Made by a program: the position numbers and the translations under genes. From assembly GCA_023548195.1 (NCBI GenBank), contig JAJHZJ010000335.1, positions 6,767,677-6,831,676 on the forward strand: a DNA stretch of 64,000 bases, given 5' to 3'. The notes beneath the pieces are model-generated. The model had not been told where the DNA came from and made no database searches. It saw only the letters and a program-made list of their open reading frames with translations. Position 1 is the stretch's first letter. Each line of letters opens with the position of its first letter. The stretch comes from Bettongia penicillata ogilbyi (Eukaryota; Chordata; Mammalia; Diprotodontia; Potoroidae). Positions 35,515-46,734 of the stretch are shown here, piece after piece.

Positions 35515-35730
35515 ATGAGAGCTGCTGGTTCCAGAGGAGGCCAGGGGCCGCTGGGCTCCCGCAGTGAGCACCGGAGAGCGGCGCCAGGGGGCAAGAACCG
35601 GACCCGGAGGAGCTGTCCCGCGGGGGCTAACGTTGCTCCTGCCCCTTCCCGGGCCGCACGGCTCCTGGGACAGCGGGAAGAGGAGCCTCTGCGGTGGCTG
35701 GGGGTCCAGGGACGCGGAACTGAGCCGTGA
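35515..35730 (+). other. Possible upstream ORF in the SYT13 5'UTR (71 codons)
   Basis: An ATG at 35515 opens a 71-codon frame ending at 35730, 118 bases before the SYT13 ATG. It is the only upstream ATG I see between 35515 and 35849. It is in the 5'UTR only if transcription starts upstream of 35515. Its Arg/Gly/Pro-rich composition is what GC-rich DNA gives by chance, and I recognise no domain. It could dampen SYT13 translation, but that is inference. Confidence 0.25.
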
Positions 35731-35848
35731 GAGGAGACGAAAGGAATAAAGGTCTAGGGGAAGGGGGAGGGGGGCACATCCCTGGTTGCAGCCTTGCCCT
35801 GAGCGGACTGGAATCGGAGAGTCCTGCCCTGCTCTGCCCGTCCGGACC

Positions 35849-36037
35849 ATGGTGCTGTCGGTGCCCATCATCGCGCTCGGTGCCACGCTAGGCACAGCAA
35901 CCAGTATCCTCGCCCTGTGTGGCTTCACCTGCCTGTGCCGTCGCCTGAACCCCAAGCACGGGCTCCAGGACCAGGACCAAGGCCAGGATGCTGAGAAGGC
36001 GACGTCCAGCGTGCTTCGGCCCGCCCAGCAGCAGCAG
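35849..36037 (+). CDS. SYT13: SYT13 coding exon 1 (residues 1-63)
   Basis: Synaptotagmin-13 is an atypical, Ca2+-independent member of the synaptotagmin family, with a short N-terminal membrane anchor followed by two C2 domains; it is linked to vesicle traffic. The exon opens with MVLSVPIIALGATLG, nearly identical to the human start as I remember it. Residues about 5-30 are hydrophobic and end in a Cys-rich stretch (CGFTCLC), which marks the transmembrane anchor; basic and acidic linker follows. The ATG sits in a strong Kozak context (ccggaccATGG) and no in-frame ATG lies upstream. The exon ends CAG|gtaccc, phase 0, after four CAG codons; the human protein has two Gln here as I recall, so this copy looks expanded by two. 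The reading frame continues into the intron to 36241 but has no homology there. Identification is firm. Confidence 0.96.
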
Positions 36038-36219
36038 GTACCCGGGCGCCCCGCGCTAGTCCGGTGCCCCCAACCTTGCTCCCTTCACGGCACGCGGATG
36101 GCAGCCCAGAGTCAGGGGCAGCCCAGAGCCAGGAGCAACCCTCCGCGACCGCGCCCCCTCCCTAGTGTGGGGGCGGGGCAATCTGTCTGCCCCTGGAGTG
36201 GGGGGGGAGGCGGGGACTG

Positions 36220-37360
36220 GCCCCCTGGGGAGGGGGTGTGACCTCCTGGGCCGGGGGTGGGAGGAGACTGTACCTGGCGTGAGGAAAAAGGGAGAGAAAA
36301 ATAGAGAGAAAAGAAGGGGTGGGGATGAGGGTGCAATAAGGGAGATTGTGGGGCTGGGACGTGAAGGAGGAGAGGGATTTGGGGGGAGGAATAAGTTGGG
36401 GGGGCTATAGGTCGAGGCAGAAGAGGGCATTGTGAGGGAGAATTAGGGCGAATGGGGACCAGTGAAGAGGGGAGTTGAGAATTGATGGATTCTGGAGGAG
36501 GAGTGGGGGATCTGTCATGAATTCTGAAGGAGAGAGTTGAAGGAGGACTAAAGAGAGGTGGACGCTAGGGGGTGAGGTTGGAGACTGAGGGGTTGAAAGA
36601 GGAGAGGGAAGACCCCTAGGGGAATAGTGTTGGGTATGTGGGAGGGGAGGCCAGGAGTGAAGCCTCTAATTGAGAAAGTCAGGGGGCTCTGGGGGTTGCT
36701 TTGACTTGGAGTAGTAGAGACATAACAGTAGCCAAGAGAATTGGGGGCCTGGAGGGTTGTGACCAGGGAGTAGGGGGCAGAGTGAAGAGGGGGGCTCTGG
36801 GAACATGAACAATGGAAGGGGAGAGTGGAGATCTGTAACAGGAGTGGGGAGGTTAATACCAGGAGGTGGGGAGGGAGGGCTTGGGCGCTGTGAGGAGGGG
36901 GAATTAGGGAAGGAAGGATGGATCTGGGACAGGAGGAGGAAGGAGTAGGGACTGATGGAGAGGAAGACTGGGGGATGGGAGAAGAGTAGGATTCCAAGGG
37001 AGGACTGAGGTCAGGAGGGGCTCTGAGGAGGGGTATGGGAGGGGGCTGTGAGGAGGATAGGGGAATCATGGATTTGGGGAGGGGCTTAGGAAGAGTAGGG
37101 AATGTTAAGAGGGAAATAAAGGACTCTCAAAGAATGGTGGAGGAGGGGCTTCAGGGAAATGGTGGAGCATCTGTGTGTGGGGTGGAAATGGAGATTAAAA
37201 AAAATGTATGTGGGTCAGGAACAAAACTGAGCCCCAAACAAGGGAAAATGCAGTGCTCCCTCCAGGAGGGAACATTCTCTGTGGTGGATAGAAAGGACAA
37301 TTTGTGGGGAGGTAGGAACAGCTGTGGTCTAAAGAGGGCTCAGGAGGGGGAGTAGATAAG
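36220..37360 (+). repeat. G/A-skewed low-complexity zone just inside intron 1
   Basis: The + (transcribed-sense) strand is dominated by G and A, with many GGGG and GGAGG runs, and C is scarce. It begins about 180 bases after the exon 1 donor. Long minus-strand open frames here are Pro/Ser-rich artefacts of the composition. Confidence 0.8.
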
Positions 37361-37899
37361 ACACTGGTGGTTGGAAAGATATCCCCCTCTTTGACCAGTC
37401 TGCCCCCTCCCCCAGCTCCCACTACTTCCCTCCAATCATACATGCTGGGGTTGGCTCCACTCATTGAAAGAGATCTCTGGGAGTAACAGGGACACCAGCA
37501 CCCATCTGTTCTCCCTGACCTCTGGAGAACAGGGACTGGAAACAGCTCTGTGTTGTTAAACTGTAAGGTTGGGGATGAGTAGACAGAGGATTAATGTGTA
37601 CTCTATCCCTGCTGAGGCAGAGGCAAGTCCCCTTTCTGGGATGATTTGGGGAAAGAAGGTGGGTTAACTAGAAAGCCTTCCCTTGAGTTTCAGGACAGAA
37701 TTGTAAGCAGCTTGGAGAACTGAGGAGACAGTAGGCCATGTGGGTACACCCAGGCCCCTGGCTTCAAGTTCCACCTTAGAGACTCTGGAGATTAGATCCC
37801 TTTTGTTTCATTCTCCTAGTGGGAGGGTCATATCAATGTGGGAAAGGGGTCAGAGACTCATATTATCAGAGCATATTCAAATAGCTTTCAGGAAACCCT

Positions 37900-38450
37900 A
37901 GAAAAGAGAATGTTGGCGCTAAGAGGAACCTTAGAAAACAGTCAGCAAACATTTGAACAGCCACAGGCACTGTGCTAAGTGCTGGGAATGCTAAGAAAGG
38001 CAAAAACACATCCCTGGTCCTTAAGGAGCTCACATTCTAAGGTCAGGGTGAGGAGGGGGACATGTACACAAGTAGGTACACACAAGGAAGATAACCCAAC
38101 AGAATATTCACTATCAGACTAGGAGGTACCTTGCGGCGTAGAATGTTAGAAGTGGCAGGGATCATAATCAGAGAATGTTGTAGAAAGGAGAGACCTTAGG
38201 GCACAGAATGTCAGAGCTAGAAGGCATGTTAAGGACAGTGAATATTAGAGTGGAGAGGAATCTAAGGACATAGAATATTGGAGCTAGAAGGGACCTTAGA
38301 ACCAGGAACACAGAATGTCAGAACTGAAAGAAACCTTAGAACGTACAATGCTGTAACTGAAAGGGACCTTAGAATTTAGCATGTTTAGAGCTAGAACAGA
38401 CCTTAGAACATGGACCTGGGGTGTCAGAACTGGAAGGGACCCTAGCACAA
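37900..38450 (-). repeat. Tandem array of SINE-tail units, interrupted
   Basis: Roughly ten units (agaatgtcagaactgaaagaaaccttagaac and variants) occur. A different interspersed repeat (about 37945-38100, with the phrase gcactgtgctaagtgctggg) interrupts the array near its start. Confidence 0.75.
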
Positions 38451-39569
38451 AGAACATTAAATATCCCTCTCTGATTCAACCCCTGCCTGAAGCATGACTC
38501 TAACACTTTTTCTATGTTAAGTACTCAACCACTTTGTATTCCAGTCTATATAAGCTTGCTTCACAGATCCATCTAGAAGAGTTTCATTTAATAAAGAAGA
38601 CCACAATGCTGATACTGTACTCAGGGGTCTATGAGTTTCCTTTTCCAAACTGATCTTAGAAATTTCTCCCAGTGCTGAAGGTCACTTTCCTCAATTCAAC
38701 TGAATTGAAGAAACATCTGTCTTTGTAGAACCCATGGTGCCTAGCACTGGGCCTTCCACCTAATAGGTGCTCAATAGCCTATAAAAGGCCCTTTCTGCCA
38801 TAGGACAAAAGACTTAGAGCTGGAAAGGACCTTAGAGGTCATCTGGTACAGTTTGTCATTTGACCAAGGATGAAACTGGGACCCAAAGACTTTAACTCAC
38901 ATAAGACAGTAAGTGGTGGAGGTGGAATGCAGTCCCTGATTGAGTCCATTAAATTCTATGGAGAAGTGGTCATTGGGGTTGGTCAGACCAGGCCCTTGCC
39001 ATGGGTCCTTGCCAGAAATGAGGAAGGGGCTATGCTGGGCACAAGGCACAATGTGGGCAGAGCTGGAAGATGCAAGATGAGTTTCTTCTGGTCAGGGTGT
39101 GTTTGTCCAGAATGAAAGTCCTACCCATCCCCTTTCAGAACCTTGGTCTCAGTCCCAGCTCAGCCTTACTTAATGTTAGACTTGGTATGATAAACATGTT
39201 GTGGCTGGTTGCTTAGCAATGGGGAAGGCAGTCAGCTGTATGAATTTTTCATCAAGAAATTAGCATGGGTTATTTCAGGGAGATGTGCAGAACACGGCCT
39301 ATTGGAGACAAAAAGCGTCCTTAGAAACCTTTGACATGCTGTCAGTTTCTTCCCTGAGGTTGTACTCCAAGGGCAAGCCTGGAGTCAGCTGAAGCCAGAT
39401 GGCATTCTTCATTGTCTCTTCCTGGTAAGATATGGCAATCCTTATGATAATGGTTCCTGTTGACCATAGCATCAATAAACACCTTTCACTACTCCAACCC
39501 AAAACATTTTTATAATCTTGGTATTTTTCAGATTTTTAATCATAGACCACTGACTTTGATCAAAATACA

Positions 39570-40540
39570 CTCAAGGGACATAAAGAGACAGAAAGCAGAG
39601 AGAGGAGAGAACAGTAGAGATAGAGGAGGAGAGGAGAAAAGAGGTGCTGACTGAAAGAGATAGGGAGGTAAATAAAGAGAAAATGAGTTGGAAGAGGAGA
39701 TGGGGAAGGAAAACAAAGTGGGAGAATAGAGAGACAGGAAGGAGAAAGAGAAGAGAAAAATGATGGAACAGAGGGACAAAGATTGAGAGAAAAAAGACAT
39801 GAAAAAAGAAGAGAGAGATAAAGGTTGAAAGGAAATAAAGAGCAGGGTGAAAAGTAAAAAGAGAAGGGAGAGAAAAACAGTAGAGTGGAGGGGAAAGAAG
39901 AAAGAAGCAGATGGAAAAGAGTACAAGAAGAGGAAGTGGAGAGGGGAAAAAGGGGAAACAAAGAAGAGGAATTAAGAGAGAATAGAAAAGAAAAAGAGGA
40001 GGAGAAATAGTGGGGTGAGGAGAGGAAGAAGAAAATGAAAAGAAAGGGAGAATGGAAAGAAAGAAGAGAGTAGATAGAGAGTAGAGAGAGAGAAAAGAAA
40101 TAGACTGAGAAGGAAGAGAAGAAATGTGGAAAGATGGGAAAATAGAGAAGACAAGAAGAGAAAGAGACAATGACAGGAAAGAAAGACAGAAAGGAAAAGG
40201 AGAATGGGAAAGAGGAGGACACAAAAGAGACGGACAGAAATTGGAGAGGTAGTGAGAGTTTGACCAGTAAACAGAGCAAGAGAGAATGTCAGAATGGGAC
40301 AACACTGTGACTTATGTGTGTCATGGCACAAAGGGAAAGAGAGAAGAGAAAATCAGATTGAAACGGGGAAAGAGAGACATATGGAGACTGAAAATTAGAC
40401 CTAGTTAGAGAGAGGCAAAGAGGGCTGAAGATGTCATAGAAGAAAGAACAGGATGAATTAGACCAAGACAAAGAGAGAGACAAAGGAAGACAAAGACTAC
40501 AAATCAGAAGATAGAAAGGGGCGATCAGGATCAGTGGCAC
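39570..40540 (+). repeat. Polypurine tract of about 1 kb
   Basis: The + strand is mostly A and G for nearly 1 kb (gagaggaga, aagaagag, gaaagaaag and variants), without a fixed period. Open frames on the minus strand (Ser/Leu/Phe-rich) follow from the C/T composition and are not genes. Confidence 0.85.
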
Positions 40541-40784
40541 TGGGATAATTTTCCCCTTTTCTCCACGTTCATCAGATAGGATCAAATTGGCTTTAGTGTT
40601 TTCCAGGAACTCAAGAGCAGCTTATGCATCATTCCTATCAGACTATCAATTCCCCTATGCCCCTTCCTCACTAATAATCTTTATAAAATGCTTGTGGGGT
40701 TGTGTGATGAATGACCTCAGAGAGAAGAACTATAATGAGTAGTGAACCCTAGCTGAATTCCTTCTAGCAGGATTCATTTCTAGG

Positions 40785-40965
40785 CAATGTGGTGCAGTGA
40801 GAAAAATCCTAGATTTAGAGCAGGAAGACTTAGGGTATCATCCAATCTCTGCCACTGGGGAATCTTGGTCAAGTCACATGGTATCATTGGGCCCTCCTCT
40901 GTAAAATGATGGAGTTGGACCAGATAACCAAAGGTCCTTCCTGGCTATAACTCTTTGATCCTTTG
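40785..40965 (+). mobile_element. MIR-type SINE with tail
   Basis: Core cttggtcaagtcacatggta, then tail gttggaccagataaccaaag and ggtccttcctggctataact; this tail is the unit that forms the tandem arrays elsewhere. Confidence 0.7.
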
Positions 40966-41755
40966 AACCTTGGTCAAATAGACAAAGTCAATAGTTTGTG
41001 TACATTTAAATGAGCATGCAATGGTGGGCACAAACACAACTATATTGAAAATGCTACAGAAATACATAGAGAACAAAATAAGCCATGCTCTCTCTTTCCC
41101 TTCTGTCTTGGTCTTAGTAGGGGAATTAGTAGGGGAATTACAATTAGCACTGCTTGACTTAAGCAAAATTATGCTTTACTTTGTAAATAAGGATTTTCTA
41201 GGTTCTCTGGACCCCACAGAACCATGTCCTTAGTGATGAATGGGTATGAGAAGGAAGGTTAATGAGGAGCTAGCTGCCTTGAAGAATGCCATTGTGGAGT
41301 TAAAAGATCTATCATCACATTTTGCCTTAAATTTTGCAAAGCCTTTTGCATACATCTGAGCTTCACAAAAATTTTTTGAAGTGTGCACTATTACCTACAT
41401 TTTACATATAAAGAAAATGAAATTCAGAGAAGTTAATTTGTCAATGGTCACACAGCCAGAGTATCAGAGAGGATTTGAATGCAGGCCTCTCCTGATTCCA
41501 CACCCAACAGTCTTTTCGTTATACCAACACCCACCCCCCCACTGCCTTGTGGGAAATTGGAGGGTTCTCAGTGTCCTGAGCACATTAAGTTGGATGGAGG
41601 ATTATGGCACTTTTCCATCTTCAGAAAAAGCAGAGATACTTAGGGGAGAGGAATTCATGCTGGGGAGGGGAGGGTGAGGAGGAGCAGTGCTCACAGTGGG
41701 AGCTGATAGGTACAACTAGCTTGGCCATAACTGGTCAAGGAAAAGATCAGTGATG

Positions 41756-42001
41756 GACAGCCAGGTGGCATAGTGGATAGAGCCCCTGGTCTGGAGCTAG
41801 GAAGACCGATCTTCTCAAGTTCAAATCTGACTTCAGAAATTACCAGCTGTGTGACTTCAGGCAAGTCACTTAACCCTGTTTGCCTCAGTTTCCTTATCTG
41901 AGCTGGAGAAGGAAATGGAGAACCACTTCAGTACATTTGCCAAGAAAACCTCAGATGGGGTCACTAAGAATCAACCATGACTGAAACAACTTGGCAACAA
42001 T
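41756..42001 (+). mobile_element. Mar1-type CORE-SINE, full length
   Basis: Head ccaggtggcatagtggatag, core gtgtgacttcaggcaagtca, then the marsupial-type 3' part agctggagaaggaaatggag and ggggtcactaagaatcaacc, ending in CAACAAT. Confidence 0.85.
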
Positions 42002-43439
42002 TACAAGCTCATCTATGGGGAGAAGTGGAGATGAGGAGGGATTAGACCCCCTGTCATATTAAAACTAGATTTGGAGGGGAGGATAAGAAGGAACTTTACT
42101 ATTAACTTGCCAAGGACTTTAGGCAAATCCTTTGATCCCTCTGGACCTCAGTGTGTTCATCTGCCAAATGGGGATAATGCCAATTGCATGAGCCTATTAA
42201 TGTTAACTCATGTTTCGGTGGTCTTTCTTTGCAAAGCGTTTTGTTCTGTATTACTCCATTTTTAGAGGAGAAAACTAGGACGTGGAGAAATACAGTGATT
42301 CGCACAGAGCCAAAGCCAGTAAGCAAGTCAGTGAGCATTTATTAAGCCCCTACTGTGTACCAGCCACTGTGATAAACTTTGGGAATACAAAGAAAGTTGA
42401 GGACATGGTTCTTGCTCTCAGGACAGCTTAACTTGAACCCAGGACTCCTGACACCAGGTTCCTGCCAAAGCCTAGAGAAGTCAACTTCTTCCCTCCCTCT
42501 TTCTATACTAGTGACTCCTTTATCTTTCTCAGTTCCTTTGGGCCTTTGTACCCTTGGGAAAAGTCAGAAAAACCATGGGCTTCCCACCCTGTATGGCAAC
42601 CTGTGCTTGGCGAGGCAGGAATAACATGGTCCTTTTCTCATCTTAGCTCTGCCAGGGAGGCCAGGAATTGTGGGGTGGGGTGGGCATGAGGCAGGGCTGG
42701 AAAGGCCAGTCTGTTCTGATTTAATGAGGAGCCAACGTCTGAAGAGAACAATGGACAAAGACAGGGGCTGTCCTTGGATTTAGAATGAAGCCAGGACCTC
42801 CATAATTCATGTGTGACAGACAGCATCTTGGAAGTCCTGGGTTTGCTTTAACCACTTACTAGCTAGATGGCCACAGGCCAACTGCTCTGAGACCTCAGTT
42901 TCCTTGTCTGTAAAATGGGAGTAAAGAATGCTCACACTCCCTAGCCCACAAGGCTGTAATTGTAAGTGTTTAGAGACCTGGCTATGAGGTGTGGCTACCA
43001 AGTAGGAGGTCAAACAGCTGTCATCCACCCTTGTCCCAAGTGCCCTCCCTCAGCACCCCCCCCCCAAAAAAAAACCCCCCAGTAATACATCACAGCTTTT
43101 CTTTGTGTTTCTATGTCATCGCATTGCCAGGCACATAATACTCACATAATAAAGACTTGCTGATTGACTGACTGCCTGTCTGCCTAATTCTCCCAGGTCT
43201 CTCTAAATTAGGAAATCATTTTGTAAATTCAAGACCATGACATAGATGAAGGATGAAGGGGAGAAATGGAGATGGAGAGGCAGGTGTCCAAGCACACTCA
43301 ATTTCTAACTAATATACCTACATTCAAGTCTCCTGTGATCCTAAGGAAGCCGGATCTAGAGCTGGGAGAGACCTTAAAGGCTCCAATAGCTCCCCTCCCC
43401 AATTATACACTTGGAGGAACTGAGGCCCAAGAAGTAAAG

Positions 43440-43630
43440 GATCTCACTTCAGGTCCCACATAAGATCATGTATCTAGAACCAGAAGGGTCCATCTAGTTA
43501 AGCCTTCCCCACCCCGAATTTTATAGATGAGGAAACAGACCAAGACAAAGTGAACTAACTTGCCCAAGGTCACACAAGTAGCGGCAAGGCAGAAGTTTGA
43601 ACCCAGGCTTTCTCTCTACCATGACCTTGA
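43440..43630 (-). mobile_element. MIR-type SINE, antisense
   Basis: tagaaccagaagggtccatc, ttatagatgaggaaacagac and gcccaaggtcacacaagtag form a reversed tail plus core. Sense MIR remnants follow at about 43630-43740, 43980-44130 and 44150-44330. Confidence 0.68.
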
Positions 43631-44371
43631 CTCTGCTATTTGGTTCTACAACTCTGCACAGGTTGGTTAACCTTTCTGCTCCCCCATTTCACGACCTGTA
43701 AAATGAGCATGATACTGCTACTTCCCTAGATTGTTGGGAGCGATCTTTGTGGAAGGGTGGTCCATTCTTTGTAGGCATTGAGGCAGCCTCAGTTCTCCAA
43801 ATAGGTATTTCCTGTTCAGTGAAGTGGGATAAATCAACAGCTCTGGGCTTCATTCATTCAACAAATATTTACCAAGTGCCTGAGAGGGTGCCAATTCTGC
43901 CTAAGCAAAACCCACATAGAACAGAAAATTAATGGTAAGGAATTTTTATTTGTTTTCTCTAATTTCTGTTACAATTAGATGGAGGTAGAAAGACTATTGG
44001 ACTCAGACACAAGAGACTTGGGTTCAAGGCCCAGTTCAGTCACTTTAGTATCTAATAATTGTCTGCTTGGTGGTAAACATCTAGTCACTTCCCTTCCCTG
44101 GCTTTCAGTTTCCTCATCTATAGAATGGAGCAGAGCGGAAAGAACACAAGCTAAGTGTTAGTGTCAAGTGAAAAGACTTGGGCTCCGATGAGTCTTCTCC
44201 TACTATGTGTGCAACACTGGGGGATCCATTTCCCTGAGACTCAGTTTCCCCATGCAAAAAATGAGGGAGCTGGCCTGTGAGGTTCCTTCTTGACTTGAGA
44301 CCTACAACCCTCTGACTAGATCACTTGCAAGGCCTTTTCCACCCCTAATGATCCTAAACCCTCTGATCTTT

Positions 44372-45478
44372 CCAAGAAAAGTGGGCTATGTTTAAATGTG
44401 ATACTCAGCTGTGATGCACCATAGAAACATGAGCTGCCTTTAATGAGAGCATAGCCTTGGATCCCGGCTGGCTTTTCCAGGGGCCTGTTGAATGCCTGTT
44501 TCAAGATCTTTTCCCCTATTCCCTCTCCCCCCCCATACTGGATGGTTCCCTAGCTGGTCTCCTCAGTCACATTTCTCATTCCCAGTGCCCAGCAACTTCA
44601 AAGAAATGAAAGGATAGGCCTTCAGAGGAGGAATCACAAAGGCAGGCTGGCCAGGCCTGCTCCCAGAGACAAAGGCAGGCAGGACAATCTCAGGCTCAGG
44701 TGTTCTGGTGCATCAATCAGTGGGAGGCCATCTTTACCCAGGAGGTTGGAATAGGCCTTTGCAGGATGGTGATGAGCCCTGATGCCTGATTAAACATGTG
44801 TGACACAAGTAGTCCCCCAGGGAGGGGCTTTCAGGGAGGGAACAGGGGAGATTTTCTCCAAGTCACAGTTAAGTGAAAATATTGGTAGGTCTGGGGAGAG
44901 GTCCCCATTTCCTTTCTCTCTTCCTCAAATCTTCCCCCACCCCATGAAGCCTCAGAATCACCAGCTTGGATTATTTTTAGGGAAGGTTCTGTTTCTTAGA
45001 AATGATGACTTTGTCTGTTAGTTGGAAGGCAAGGAATCATCCATGTGGAGACTGAGGACCTTGGACTCGGTGTCTTGCTTTGACACTTTCCTCCCTATGG
45101 AACCTGCTCACCACCTCTATCCATCCCTCTGGGTTTTCATTTCTGAAATTTAGGTCATATGTGGGAATTTTTTATTAAAAAGACTCCATAAATAATTCTA
45201 GGGAGTGCCTACCAATATCACTGGGTGACTGAACTGTCAATCAGCATCACTCATAGTTTAATTTGGTTGTTAGCCAGCCTGTTGTTGAATTTCTCTTTCT
45301 GTGCCTCAGTGGGAATGGCAGGGCCATAGGAGAAAATGGTGCAGAGAATGCTGATCAGAAAGTCAAGAAGACATGGGATCTAGTTGTGCCTTAGACATTC
45401 ACTGTGTGACACTAGGTCACTTCCTCTCTTCTGTGCCTCAGTTTCCTCATCTGTAAAATGGGGATTGTGAAATCTGGA
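44372..45478 (-). repeat. Right arm of the 1.1-kb inverted duplication, in SYT13 intron 1
   Basis: This is the reverse complement partner of 8800-9972. Shared blocks include the SINE part (cactgtgtgacactaggtca), the region around 44630-44760 (cctgctcccagagacaaagg) and the outer end (ctatggtgcatcacagctga read in reverse). The (GA)n tract present in the left arm is reduced here to ggatggatagagg. Confidence 0.88.
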
Positions 45479-46734
45479 GTGCTTGTCCCAAAGGACTGTT
45501 GTGAGGATCAGGATCACATGAGATGATAGATGTATTAAAGGTCTACGGTCAATTAACAAGCATTTATTAAGCATATACTAAATGCCAAGAGCTGTCCTAG
45601 ATACTGGGGATGAAATGGCATAATGAGACAGTGCTGGTTCTCAAGGATCTTAACAGGGTCTTAATTATTTTTTCTATGTGCACGTCATGGACCCCTTGAC
45701 AGTCTAGATTGCTTCTCAGAAAAATGTTTTTAAATAGCAAAAGGAAATGCTAAATTTCAGTTAGAGTTTAGTGAAAATAAAAATGTATTTTTTAATATAA
45801 TTTTATGGGCCTTCCTAAAAATCTATCTACAGACCCTTGAGTATCTGCAGACCCCAGCTTAAGAATCTCTGTCTAGAGATAGATAGAATATGTATGTGTG
45901 TATGCCATGTGATATTCTTATTATTATCTTACAACTTAGTAACAATAATTCCCATTGTTCTTTAGAACTAAGAGGAACCTTAAAGAACATGAAATTCAAA
46001 GCTCTTTTTTCACAGAATAAGGCCCAGAGAGATAAAGTGATTTACCCAAGGTCACATAGATGATTCCAGACTGGATTCCATCAGCAGATTTCTCTGACTC
46101 TTGAAGTCTTGTTCATAATGATAAAGAGAATACAAGAGGCCCATTACTTATTTATACTTTGCCCAAGCTGGCAGTTGCTTGCATGCTTAAGATACTGTTA
46201 AAGGGGGACTACCCAAAGTATTCCATAATCACCCTGGGGAGGTTGTGGGGCTCTGGCCCCCCTGAGGGAAATCTAGGATTTTACCTGAATGTTCCTCCCC
46301 TTCTCTTCTTTATGATCAAAGGATTTGGTTGCAAAAAGGATTTATGAAAGATCCTAGTCGAACCCCCTCACTTTTAAAAAATTTAATTTATTTTGTTTTC
46401 AACAATCAATTCCATAAGTCTTAAATTTTCTCTCCCTCTCTCCCTTCTCTCCCCAAGACAGCATGCAATCTTATATGATGAACCCCCTTAGTTTTTATAG
46501 GAAAAAACTGAGGATCAGTGAGGGCAAGCAATTTACCATATAGATAGTAAATAAATTGGAAATCTACCATTTCATTAAAGTCTGTAATTTAAGGAGTAAG
46601 AACATATGCATATATTTGCTCATTCATTCATTAATTAATTCATTAAGCATTGATTAAGAACCTACTATGTTTGATACCCTTAGCAAATCTGGAATGCTGA
46701 CAGGGATTTTCTTTTTGTGTTGAATCAGAACAGC

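Larger units (their letters stand above)
35340..36200 (+). promoter_or_regulatory. SYT13: CpG-island promoter region of SYT13
   Basis: This is the only stretch of the window with dense CpG dinucleotides (clusters around 35560-35720 and 35840-36170). It covers the presumed transcription start, 5'UTR and exon 1. A GC-box type motif (ccccgcccctccc) lies near 35459-35471. I see no convincing TATA box in the usual place. The start site cannot be fixed by eye; a position between about 35470 and 35760 is plausible. CpG-island promoters without TATA are typical for neuronal and neuroendocrine genes of this family. Confidence 0.75.

Noticed and set aside
35786..35848. In-frame extension upstream of the SYT13 ATG
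   Set aside because: The extension would begin with TTG. The ATG at 35849 has a strong Kozak context and matches the conserved N-terminus.
36548..37069. 173-codon minus-strand Pro/Ser-rich frame in intron 1
   Set aside because: Caused by the G/A skew of the + strand. There is no start context, domain or splice evidence.
39540..40331. Long overlapping minus-strand frames (up to 244 codons), Ser/Leu/Phe-rich
   Set aside because: They lie in the polypurine tract; stop codons are rare there because the minus strand is almost only C and T. No domain is visible.
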